Assembly: GCA_017645765.1 (NCBI GenBank)
Contig: JAGCNV010000109.1
Coordinates: 1-39,816, forward strand
DNA: 39,816 bases
Direction of reading: 5' to 3'
Origin: a bacterium
Lineage (GTDB): Bacteria; UBP6; UBA1177
Shown: one piece after another, positions 26,235 to 33,642 of the stretch
How the letters are laid out: every line of letters begins with the position of its first letter
How positions within the stretch are numbered: position 1 is the stretch's first letter
Made by a program: the position numbers and the translations under genes
Notes under the pieces: model-generated
The model's database searches: none
What the model was told of the DNA's origin: nothing
The model's input: the letters and a program-made list of their open reading frames with translations, nothing else

Positions 26235-27033
26235 AATCAGCTATTTGTTCTTGACGATATTGTTCACGTCACTTCTTTTTACTGCTTGTTCGCTGCCTGA
26301 CGAAGAGAAAAAGGATGTCCTTAAAATCCTCGAAATAAGGGAAGATCTTTCGAATAAAGGACAGACAAACAAACTGGCAGTAATATTTACAGACAGTTTC
26401 CCCAACCGCAATGAATATCTTGATCAGCTCAAATACAGACATTTTTATTTTACCGAATACGATTACTCAATAAATTCAATAAATTTCACATCTTACAATC
26501 CGTTAACGAAAAAAGCCTCAGCTTTAATCGATTTCGATCTTTTGTTCAAAACGCCCGAAGATCCCGCACCTGCGATGCTTTTGGGAAGGCTTGAAAAAGT
26601 GACGCTTTTAAAAGAAAAAATCGGTTGGAAAATAGATAATATCGAAGAAATGAAGGATAGCGGCAGAAAAATCGCTCCTCAGCTTGTTCACGATATTTTT
26701 TACCCTCTCGACACGAGAAAAACGGCACTCTCAAACAATGATTTTCAGCTTTTTGAAAGTGTGATCCACGCCGATTTTGCTTCAAGAGACGAACTTTTGT
26801 CAGATTTCAAAGAAAACGCCGAAGTCTTTTCAGAAATAAATTACGCTATTAAAGAAAGAAAACTTCTTTCAGTCTCTACTGATGAAAAAAATGCCGAAGT
26901 CATGCAGTCATTTGATCTTGCTTTCAAAACGAAAGAGGGCGGGATTTCAGAAAAATTAGAAAATCAGAAAGAAGTTATTTCACTGAAAAAATCTGATGAC
27001 GGGAATTGGAAAATAATCGGCGGACTCAGATAG
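26224..27033 (+). CDS. Lipoprotein with two NTF2-like repeats
   Basis: A 269-residue predicted lipoprotein (lipobox LFTAC-S, Cys about residue 22). The mature part looks like two copies of an NTF2-like fold. Each has a helix, a set of beta strands and an ending of the same kind: VTLLKEKIGWKIDNIE near residue 135 and VISLKKSDDGNWKIIGGLR at the C-terminus. No catalytic residues stand out and I do not recognise a named family. It overlaps the bamD-like gene by 11 nt and is the last gene of the Bat-BamD run. Its stop (27031-27033) directly abuts the stop of the convergent TetR gene. Confidence 0.7.
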   Translation: MMNKISYLFLTILFTSLLFTACSLPDEEKKDVLKILEIREDLSNKGQTNKLAVIFTDSFPNRNEYLDQLKYRHFYFTEYDYSINSINFTSYNPLTKKASALIDFDLLFKTPEDPAPAMLLGRLEKVTLLKEKIGWKIDNIEEMKDSGRKIAPQLVHDIFYPLDTRKTALSNNDFQLFESVIHADFASRDELLSDFKENAEVFSEINYAIKERKLLSVSTDEKNAEVMQSFDLAFKTKEGGISEKLENQKEVISLKKSDDGNWKIIGGLR

Positions 27034-27570
27034 TTAGTTGTTGAAAACTATTCCGAAAATAATTTCTGCGAAATCTTCAGGAAGTTTTGAACCGGTGCTT
27101 TTGCAGTTGAGAATGTCTGCTGCCATGAGACCAAGATAACGGTACATAGCGTGCTGGGAAGAAAGTTTGAATCCTTTCTTTGTTTTTACATAAGCATCGA
27201 ACATTACGGAGAATTTATCTCTGAACTCTTTAAGAAGAACAGGTCTGTCCTTCGGATCTTCGATAAGATAGAAAGGCGGAATGTCAGTTTTCATGAAGTA
27301 TTCCGCAATCTGACCGGTTGTTGTCAAAATTTTCATTTCAGCCGGAATTGAAGGCGGGAATTTAAGAGAAATGATAGCGTTGACTTCGGTCGTTACGAGA
27401 GACTGTGCAGCGGCGATGAGTTCTTCTTTACCTTTAAAATAGTGGTAAAGCGTCGGAGCGGTGATACCGAGCTCTTTTGCGATGAGATTCATTGTGATGT
27501 CCTCTTCAGAAGATCTGAAAAGAAGGTCTCTTGCCTTTTCGACGATTCTGTTTTTGATGCTTTCTTTCAT
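27034..27570 (-). CDS. TetR-family transcriptional regulator
   Basis: A 178-residue repressor. The N-terminal helix-turn-helix is typical (ITMNLIAKELGITAPTLYHYFKGKEELIAAA). The C-terminal ligand domain is divergent and gives no hint of the effector. The ATG at 27570 (MKESIKNRIVEKAR) is preferred over longer in-frame readings because GGGGGT precedes it and the family usually begins just before the first helix. Likely targets are itself and perhaps the glycosyltransferase gene across the 347-nt gap, which holds inverted repeats. Confidence 0.9.
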   Translation of the reverse strand: MKESIKNRIVEKARDLLFRSSEEDITMNLIAKELGITAPTLYHYFKGKEELIAAAQSLVTTEVNAIISLKFPPSIPAEMKILTTTGQIAEYFMKTDIPPFYLIEDPKDRPVLLKEFRDKFSVMFDAYVKTKKGFKLSSQHAMYRYLGLMAADILNCKSTGSKLPEDFAEIIFGIVFNN

Positions 27571-27917
27571 TGTTACCCCCATGGTTAATAAAACTAAAAC
27601 CTGTTCGACATTATTGTTACCAAAAATTCTTTTTTGTAAAGAACAATAAATTATGCCAAACCAAAACGACGGGAATCTAATATAAAAAATATAAAAAGTA
27701 AACAAAAATTTAGTATAGTAATTTTTTTTCTAATCTGAGAAATCTTAGATGACTTATGGAAAGCATATAAAAGGCATTATTTTATGTTTCGTGAAAATAC
27801 GTTTGTATAAATTTAGAGGATAATGCCTTGTTGATTATTGACGAATCGAGCGATAAAATTTGACTCTTTTAAGCATTAAAATATATTTCCGCAGTATGTT
27901 TTTCAGGAGGTTGAAAA
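27571..27917. other. Regulatory gap between tetR and the glycosyltransferase gene
   Basis: No coding region is credible here. Visible elements are ATTGTTACC twice (27569-27577 and 27613-27621), an 8-bp inverted repeat TTATTGTT/AACAATAA (27611-27618 and 27642-27649) and a perfect 10-bp inverted repeat AAGGCATTAT/ATAATGCCTT (27771-27780 and 27820-27829). The first two are upstream of tetR and could be operators. The third encloses 39 nt and could form a long-armed RNA stem. Confidence 0.45.
27860..27887 (+). promoter_or_regulatory. Promoter of the glycosyltransferase gene
   Basis: TTGACT at 27860-27865 and TATATT at 27882-27887 are 16 nt apart. The start codon lies 30 nt downstream with an AGGAGG ribosome site at 27905-27910. 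Confidence 0.65.
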
Positions 27918-28637
27918 ATGTCAAAAAAACTGGTTTCAATCGTAATTCCTGTTTACAACGAAGAAAAAATTCTCGAATCGGCTGTTAAAAATCTGAAGGA
28001 AACTCTTTCCGAGTTCTCGGAAGATTTTGATTTTGAGCTGATTTTGGCTGAAAACGGAAGTAAAGACAATACCGTGGCAAAAGGTGAAGAACTTTCGAAA
28101 CAGGATTCTTTTGTCTCGATATTTCATCATCCGGTACCGGATTACGGACTTGCGCTTCAGGCCGGGATACGACGAGCAAAAGGGGAGATTGTCGTCTGCG
28201 ATGAGATAGATCTGTGTTTGCCGGAGTTTTACAGAGACGCGCTTAAAATTTTCAAAGAGGGCGGGGCAGAGATGGTTGTCGGCTCGAAAAGGGCAAAAGG
28301 TGCCAACGACCAGAGGCCTCTCGGACGCAGGTTCGCGACATTCATTTTGAATATGATGCTCAAAATACTTCTCGGACTCAAAGGAACAGACACACACGGC
28401 GTTAAGGCCTTTGTTAAAGAACCGTTAATGCCGGTTATGGACAAATGCCTTGTCGGCAAAGACATTTTCGCAAGTGAATTCGTTATCAGGGCCGAGCGCG
28501 CAGGAATAAAAATCGCCGAAGTTCCCGTTTCTCTCGATGAAAAACGCGCGCCCTCGATAAATTTGATCAAAAGAGTTCCGAAAGTTCTCTCGAACTTAGC
28601 TTATCTTTTCTGGAATATCAGAATCAAAAGGGACTGA
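27918..28637 (+). CDS. Family 2 glycosyltransferase
   Basis: A 239-residue GT-A fold enzyme like dolichol/polyprenyl-phosphate sugar transferases. It begins VSIVIPVYNEEKILESAV, followed by LILAENGSKDNTVAKGEEL and a conserved VGSKRAKGANDQRPLGRRF block. The usual DxD segment reads VVCDEIDLCLPEFY, which is unusual although it keeps acidic residues. No C-terminal membrane helices are present, unlike many DPM1/GtrB relatives. It would move a sugar from a nucleotide donor to a lipid or protein. No polysaccharide genes surround it, and it appears to be a single-gene unit with its own promoter. Confidence 0.85.
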   Translation: MSKKLVSIVIPVYNEEKILESAVKNLKETLSEFSEDFDFELILAENGSKDNTVAKGEELSKQDSFVSIFHHPVPDYGLALQAGIRRAKGEIVVCDEIDLCLPEFYRDALKIFKEGGAEMVVGSKRAKGANDQRPLGRRFATFILNMMLKILLGLKGTDTHGVKAFVKEPLMPVMDKCLVGKDIFASEFVIRAERAGIKIAEVPVSLDEKRAPSINLIKRVPKVLSNLAYLFWNIRIKRD

Positions 28638-28688
28638 TTATCTTCTCTTCATAATAGCGACGACTGCGAAAACTCTTTTTTTCTGCAT
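28638..28688 (-). pseudogene. Orphan copy of the PotD C-terminal tail
   Basis: Read on the minus strand, this stretch ends VFAVVAIMKRR-stop, almost the same as the last residues of the PotD-like protein (VFAIVAIMKRR-stop at 31945). The two DNA segments, 28638-28673 and 31945-31980, match at 32 of 36 bases, and the differences are mostly synonymous or Val/Ile. An in-frame ATG at 28688 would give a 16-residue peptide with no visible ribosome site. It is more likely the end of a lost gene with the same tail. Confidence 0.5.
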
Positions 28689-28758
28689 AAGGAAGTTGTA
28701 TGTGTTATTTACAAGTTTTGTTGAAAAATGTTGCGGAAAATTAAGAAGTTAAAGTGAA

Positions 28759-30840
28759 TTACCTTACACAACGGACATTGTGGTTGGGTTTGTAAGTCTT
28801 AGCGCCGGAGCCCATACTTCCGTCATGGAAAACCACGACCCATGAGTGTTGCGTATCACGGACGTTGTTAGAGGAAGACCAAAAAATGCCGCTCGGCATA
28901 TCCGGAAAATCGGAATATGGAGCAACGGATTTGTTGTAATTAAGCAATGATGCAACCTCATTCCTGTTCGGCAGTCTCCAATCCGTATAACCGGCGTAAC
29001 TCAAATCCTCGCAGTATTTAAGTGCCTGCTGCCATTTTTTGTCTATTACATACTCCTTCTGCCACATAAGATCGGTTGTCGAGTCTATGACAACAACTTC
29101 GCCGTTTATTGTCTGAGTCGTGAAAACAGGCTCGGGCAACTCGTCTCCGCGGACGCACATTACATTGAATTCATAGGTTTTTGCCACAGGACTGGAATAA
29201 TCATCACGATATTCGACACAATACGCATTTGAGGTGTTTGATTTCCTTTCCTGTGATGTCCATCCATAATAATATGAATCAGAATTTGGGATGCTCGGGA
29301 AATAGGTTGTGTTGAAAGCTGGCGCGTATCTGCTGTTATCTGAAATAGTGTGAAATTCTTTCGGACTCGGAAGACGCCAATCACTGTATCCTGCATAAGT
29401 CAAACCGTCGCAGTATGAAACAGCGTTTTCCCAGGTGTATTTATCAGACGGCATTGTCTGCTGCCACATAAGACCTGTGTTGTTGTCAAAAACCACTTTC
29501 TGACTTGAAAGCGTCTTAACAGTGAAACTCTGAGGCGTGCATTCGTTAGTGTGCTGCGCATCCTGACCGTAGAAGTTATACTCGTCATCTGTTCCTGACG
29601 GGCTTGCCGGGCAAGTAATTTCTTCTTCGTTGTTGTAACATTTGTTCTGACCTGTGCAGATGTTGCCGAGAGTCAGGCGGCGTTTGTCTATGCAGCCTAT
29701 TTCTGTTCCCCACCAGTAATATCCGCTGTCGCACTTGAAGCGGCAGGCACCGGAATCTGTGCTGTAACTCGAAGCATAACTTGTAGGATTCCAGCCTGAT
29801 TCAGTCGAAATCTGTGTGAATTTGCCGTTTCTACCGTCGTCATTCCATTCGGTGTTTTTGGGTTTATCAGAGCAACTTTCGGTTCTTGTATTTAGTTCAC
29901 CTCTCACGCAACGGGCATTGTGAACTCCACCAACAACATTGCCAGATACTAATCCATTCAAGAATAAGACAAGCCAAGGTTCGTTTGAAAGGTTTTGGAT
30001 AAGAGAAGAAGACCATAACCACTCTGTATCCCCCAATTTGCTGAATCTACCGTCATCATATTCATTGCAGTTAATGTTGCTATCTTCATTGTCGAAACAA
30101 TTCTCTGCGCAATGATTATCCCAACATGTTTCGGCAAGGCAGTTATTTGCCTCAGAAACCAGACAGGAAGCTGTTTTAGGGATGCCGTTAGGAACGGTAA
30201 TCAGCGTTTTCAGTTCGTCAATATTCGGTAATCTCCAGTCTGTGGAACCTCCTTCCGATAAACCGTCGCAGTATACTTTTGCAGTTTCCCAATCCATTGT
30301 GTTTGGCGATTTCGATGACCATGTAATACCGGTTGCGGGATCTGTGTACGGGAAAATGATTTCATCTGAGTCATCATCCGTGTCATTATCTGTGTCATTA
30401 TCTGTGTCATTATCTGTGTCATTATCTGTGTCATTATCCGTGATATCAGCTGGATCGTCGTCATCGTCTGTCGGATCAGTTGGATCGTAATCTGTCGGTT
30501 CATCAGTCGGAGGTTCATCCGTCGGATCTGTCGGCTCGTCTGTCGGATCAGTCGGTTCATCAGTCGGATCGGTTATGCCTGATTCACCCGTTTTTTCGCA
30601 TTTGTTGGTTTCCTTAATGCATTCGTAGCCGTTTCCGCACTCGCCGCAGAAAATTTTTCGTGTTTTGCCTTCAAATTCGTAATCGATCTGGCCGCATTCA
30701 GCCCCTTTCGATGAGCAGAATCCTGAAATTTCAGATGTGTCGGCTTTCGGGTCGTACGGGTTTACCCATTTCATTTCCTTTTCGCATGAAACAAGCAACA
30801 TCAAGAATATCGCCAATAAAATCAATGAGTTGATTTTCAT
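28759..30840 (-). CDS. Large DUF1566 (Lcl-type) lipoprotein with Asp/Thr repeat linker
   Basis: A 693-residue lipoprotein (lipobox LLVSC-E). After a Cys-rich segment (CSSKGAECGQI ... CGECGNGYECI) comes a spacer of DPTDEPT and then DNDT repeats at about residues 85-160, then three DUF1566-like modules. Each module has TGxxW, YCxxL, WRLPxxxE and WSSS elements. A second Cys-rich block (GYYWWGTEIGCIDKRRLTLGNICTG) separates the first from the last two. The C-terminal half is paralogous to the protein at 8433-9767. It is probably displayed at the surface; binding or adhesion is a guess. GGAGGT lies 5 nt before the ATG. It follows the small two-helix gene by 44 nt. Confidence 0.8.
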   Translation of the reverse strand: MKINSLILLAIFLMLLVSCEKEMKWVNPYDPKADTSEISGFCSSKGAECGQIDYEFEGKTRKIFCGECGNGYECIKETNKCEKTGESGITDPTDEPTDPTDEPTDPTDEPPTDEPTDYDPTDPTDDDDDPADITDNDTDNDTDNDTDNDTDNDTDDDSDEIIFPYTDPATGITWSSKSPNTMDWETAKVYCDGLSEGGSTDWRLPNIDELKTLITVPNGIPKTASCLVSEANNCLAETCWDNHCAENCFDNEDSNINCNEYDDGRFSKLGDTEWLWSSSLIQNLSNEPWLVLFLNGLVSGNVVGGVHNARCVRGELNTRTESCSDKPKNTEWNDDGRNGKFTQISTESGWNPTSYASSYSTDSGACRFKCDSGYYWWGTEIGCIDKRRLTLGNICTGQNKCYNNEEEITCPASPSGTDDEYNFYGQDAQHTNECTPQSFTVKTLSSQKVVFDNNTGLMWQQTMPSDKYTWENAVSYCDGLTYAGYSDWRLPSPKEFHTISDNSRYAPAFNTTYFPSIPNSDSYYYGWTSQERKSNTSNAYCVEYRDDYSSPVAKTYEFNVMCVRGDELPEPVFTTQTINGEVVVIDSTTDLMWQKEYVIDKKWQQALKYCEDLSYAGYTDWRLPNRNEVASLLNYNKSVAPYSDFPDMPSGIFWSSSNNVRDTQHSWVVVFHDGSMGSGAKTYKPNHNVRCVR
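30381..30440 (-). repeat. 12-bp tandem repeat, five units, encoding DNDT
   Basis: Five consecutive copies of TGTCATTATCTG (plus strand), the last with one change, lie inside the lipoprotein gene. Because 12 is a multiple of three, gain or loss of units would change linker length without breaking the frame. A less regular block encoding DPTDEPT repeats lies next to it at about 30470-30573. Confidence 0.9.
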
Positions 30841-30865
30841 TTATACCTCCGTGAAATCATAAATC

Positions 30866-30884
30866 AGACGTTTCGGAAACGTCT
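30866..30884. repeat. Perfect 9-bp palindrome in the operon gap
   Basis: AGACGTTTC at 30866-30874 and GAAACGTCT at 30876-30884 flank a single base and abut the stop of the upstream small gene. No T run follows on either strand, so it does not look like a simple terminator. It resembles the AGACGTG/CACGTCT palindrome at 7039-7058. Confidence 0.6.
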
Positions 30885-31244
30885 CTACCACCTCAATGCG
30901 AATTGCAGGGTTCCATCCATCGGGCTTGCACCAAAAGAGAGGTCGTATTTTTTCTTAACCTCTTTTTCGCCTTCAAATTCTATGCAGTAGAATGTGATTC
31001 CGGTAGCAATCAGAGCGACTCCGAGACCGGCGCCGGCAATTCCCAGTCCAAGGTATGTTTTACGCTTTTTGTCGGCATCCTCCGCTTTTTTGCGGTAAAG
31101 CACGGCATCATCCTTGTTTTCACCGAAAAAATATTTGTCATAGTTGCTTTTGCGGTCGTTTTCTGCTTTGTTCATGCCATAAAACGAAACTCCGCCGAGA
31201 GCGCCGATAACAACACCGGCCACAAGGGTCGAAGTCGCGATCAC
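30885..31244 (-). CDS. Small protein with two membrane segments
   Basis: A 119-residue protein I do not recognise. Hydrophobic segments lie at about residues 2-22 (TSTLVAGVVIGALGGVSFYG) and 67-88 (LGLGIAGAGLGVALIATGITFY), separated by a charged helix. The final SFGASPMDGTLQFALRW ends in an aromatic residue as outer-membrane proteins do, but it is too short to be a barrel by itself. The GTG start overlaps the stop of the CsgG-like gene (GTGA), so the two are coupled. Confidence 0.65.
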   Translation of the reverse strand: MIATSTLVAGVVIGALGGVSFYGMNKAENDRKSNYDKYFFGENKDDAVLYRKKAEDADKKRKTYLGLGIAGAGLGVALIATGITFYCIEFEGEKEVKKKYDLSFGASPMDGTLQFALRW

Positions 31245-31816
31245 GATTCTTTTTTTCTTCCAGCCTGGTTGAGTTCGTTTGTCATTTTCTCTTTTTCAGC
31301 CTTGTTTTTATCTACTACCTCAGCATTGCCGGCAGCATGAACTACGGCAATCTGAGCCACGATTTTGTCGAGTGCCTGCATAAGCGAGTGCTCGGTTCCG
31401 TCGAAATTCTGCTTGGCACCGCTGACTGTTGCCTCTTTCGCGAGGTCGATGAGCTCGGCAGTGATCGTGTAGATCCCGCCGAAAAAGTTGATAGTCGTTC
31501 TCAAAATCGTGTCTGCGGAAAGCGCCTGACCGAGCGGGATCTGACAGTTTTTGTTGTTGCAGGCTTTGTAGGATTCCTTTTTCATTTCGGCGATCATCGC
31601 CTTTTCCTGCCGTTCTTTTGCGATAACGACATACTTGTTTGTGCTGACAAACGCGCCACGGATGTATTCAGTCGCACCTGCAAGCATCTCTTTCGGCAGT
31701 TTGCCGCTTAAATCCTCAAATTCCATAACGGCGAGCTTCAACTTGTCGTCATCGTCTTCGGCGAAAAGAGCGAATGCAAACAAAAGTATACAAAAAATAA
31801 GGGAGATTCTTTTCAT
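31241..31816 (-). CDS. CsgG/FlgO-like exported protein
   Basis: A 191-residue protein with a signal peptide (MKRISLIFCILLFAFALFA, then EDDDD). The core resembles CsgG/TolB-N-like proteins: LKLAVMEFEDLSGKLPKEMLAGATEYIRGAF, then YVVIAKERQEKAMIAEMKKES and LGQALSADTILRTTINFFGGIYTITAELID. Such domains are often found in envelope lipoproteins, but this one has no lipobox. The C-terminus is Lys/Glu-rich. The ATG at 31816 is chosen for its GGAGG site and the signal peptide; the longer open frame upstream runs through intergenic hairpins. First gene of the leftward run that ends with the large DUF1566 lipoprotein. Confidence 0.7.
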   Translation of the reverse strand: MKRISLIFCILLFAFALFAEDDDDKLKLAVMEFEDLSGKLPKEMLAGATEYIRGAFVSTNKYVVIAKERQEKAMIAEMKKESYKACNNKNCQIPLGQALSADTILRTTINFFGGIYTITAELIDLAKEATVSGAKQNFDGTEHSLMQALDKIVAQIAVVHAAGNAEVVDKNKAEKEKMTNELNQAGRKKES

Positions 31817-31877
31817 TTTTCCTCCATCAAAAAAACTGCGATATTTTAAGGAAAATTGGTGGAAATGCAAGACTTTG

Positions 31878-31929
31878 CGGGCAAGCAGCCCGTGCTCCGA
31901 CAAGAAGTCCCTCTCCACACTGGAGAGGG
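31878..31929. terminator. Two hairpins after the potABCD operon
   Basis: CGGGC/GCCCG (31878-31892, 5-nt loop) and the perfect CCCTCTCCA/TGGAGAGGG (31909-31929, 3-nt loop) lie between potD and the CsgG-like gene. Neither has a clean T run. They may end pot transcription or be members of a dispersed repeat family. Confidence 0.4.
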
Positions 31930-31944
31930 ATTTAGGTGAGGTTT

Positions 31945-33642
31945 CTATCTTCTCTTCATAATCGCGACTATTGCGAAAACAAGGCAGGTGAGAACTACGA
32001 TGATGACGGGGATGACCATCGACATTCCCGATGAGGAGACTTTTACTTCGTCCCACATGTCGTTGAGGCGGCGCATTTCGGTGTCATCGAAATATTTCAT
32101 GATTGCGCAGCGTGAAACGATGTCTTCGGTCGGATACTGAGCAGAGCACTGCCTGCCGATTACGTCGGTGATGACTGTGAAATCCTTCTTTTCTTCCGCA
32201 GCATCGGTCGTTTTGTTAGCAAAGAAGTAGTTGAGGTCGTTCTTGTAAAGGGTGACGTTCTCTTCCTTGTGCATTCCCGTTACGTTGTCGTCCTTGTCGT
32301 AGTCGGGGTAGAGGAAGTTGTAGGTTCCGTCAGCGTTTTTGAATTTGTTGAGTTCTTCTTCGCTGAGTTCTCCGACATATTTGTCGCAGTAGTATTTGCC
32401 GCTTTCTTTGTCGAGGAAGGGTTTTGCTTCTTCTTCCTCTTCTTCGCCTTCGGCTTTTTCAGCTTCGCCTTCTTTCGGAGCATCGCATTCTACCATGATG
32501 TAGGTTCCATAGTTCTCTACGCAGTTTTCAAACATCTCTTCGCCGCCGATCGCGCTGGTGTAGCCGATGAAATCCATGTTTGCTTTAGCGTTTTCAGGCT
32601 GCGCGAGGAAATTGATGAACTCCTGTGCAAGGGGAACGTTAGCGCCTTTGGGCATTACCCAGCCGTCGAACCAAATGTTGCTGCCTTCTTCGGGAACAGC
32701 GTAGTAGAGTTCCGCGCCGTTTTCGTCTTCGTCAGCGGTGTCAAGCGTGTAAACCGCGTCTCCGCTCCATGCGAAGTTGATCGCGATCTTACCGGTAGCC
32801 ATGTCTTTCTTGCCGCTGTCAACTTCGAATCCGTAGATGTTTTCCTTGAGGACCGAAAGTGCCTCTTCGACTTTGTTTACCGATTCTTCGTCAGCTCTGT
32901 TGAAAAGGGCGACGATCTTGTCGGCATACTGGTCTTTCGTGAGCGAGCCTGATTTGTAGCTTTTTGCAAGTTCGGCGAGTTCGTCTCTGTAGACGTATCC
33001 GAGTGCGAGAGCGTATGTGTCGCGGATCGAATCCTTGATCGTTCCGAGGTTCTTCGCGTATTCCTTCCAGATGAAATCCCAGTGATTTTCGTCACCTTTT
33101 TTGTAGCCGGGAAGTTTCTCGAAAACTGCGGGATTGTAGACGTAACCCATCGTTCCCCACATGTAAACGGTCGCATAATCCTGCCAGCCGTATTTTTTGA
33201 AGAGATCGACGATGAATTTCGAAGCGTTGTCGTAGTAACCGTTAACGTGGCCGAGTTTTCCTTCTTCGATGGTGTAGTCGTATTTTTCGACCATTCCTTC
33301 GATTATCATCTTCTGAAGCATGTAGTCGGACGGGCATACGAGGTCGTAAGCGTAGGTGTATGAACCGTCTTTTGCCTGGGTTCTTGTGAGCATGAGCTCG
33401 TTGTACATATTTTCAAGCGTTCCGAAAGTGGAGTATTTGACTTTGACGTCAAGATTGAACTTCTCTTTGCAGTGCTGTTCAAATTTCTTAATCAAATCAA
33501 CGCTTTCGCCGCTGCCGTCATCGATAGAAATGTAATCTTCCCAGTTATAGACCTTGAGCTCTATAACTTCGCCTTCACCGTAGAGCGATAAAAGGCTGAA
33601 CAAAAGTGAAAAAGAAACAAAAAATTTGAAAAATCTTTTCAT
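31945..33642 (-). CDS. potD: PotD-like polyamine-binding protein with C-terminal anchor
   Basis: A 565-residue substrate-binding protein, far longer than the usual 350 or so. A signal peptide (to about residue 22) is followed by the polyamine-binding fold (LKVYNWEDYISIDDGSGESVDLIKKFEQ ... NFAWSGDAVYTLD ... YAVPEEGSNIWFDGWVMPKGA). Extra features are an acidic insertion (EKAEGEEEEEEAKP, near residue 395) with about 120 further residues, and a C-terminal Ser/Gly stretch, a hydrophobic helix (VIPVIIVVLTCLVFAIVAI) and MKRR. There is no lipobox, so the tail probably holds the protein in the membrane. The ATG overlaps the potC stop by 4 nt. Confidence 0.87.
   Translation of the reverse strand: MKRFFKFFVSFSLLFSLLSLYGEGEVIELKVYNWEDYISIDDGSGESVDLIKKFEQHCKEKFNLDVKVKYSTFGTLENMYNELMLTRTQAKDGSYTYAYDLVCPSDYMLQKMIIEGMVEKYDYTIEEGKLGHVNGYYDNASKFIVDLFKKYGWQDYATVYMWGTMGYVYNPAVFEKLPGYKKGDENHWDFIWKEYAKNLGTIKDSIRDTYALALGYVYRDELAELAKSYKSGSLTKDQYADKIVALFNRADEESVNKVEEALSVLKENIYGFEVDSGKKDMATGKIAINFAWSGDAVYTLDTADEDENGAELYYAVPEEGSNIWFDGWVMPKGANVPLAQEFINFLAQPENAKANMDFIGYTSAIGGEEMFENCVENYGTYIMVECDAPKEGEAEKAEGEEEEEEAKPFLDKESGKYYCDKYVGELSEEELNKFKNADGTYNFLYPDYDKDDNVTGMHKEENVTLYKNDLNYFFANKTTDAAEEKKDFTVITDVIGRQCSAQYPTEDIVSRCAIMKYFDDTEMRRLNDMWDEVKVSSSGMSMVIPVIIVVLTCLVFAIVAIMKRR

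Noticed and set aside
31817-32056. Longer N-terminus for the CsgG-like protein
   Set aside because: The extension is translated from two intergenic hairpins and the potD 3' end. The signal peptide and ribosome site begin at 31816.
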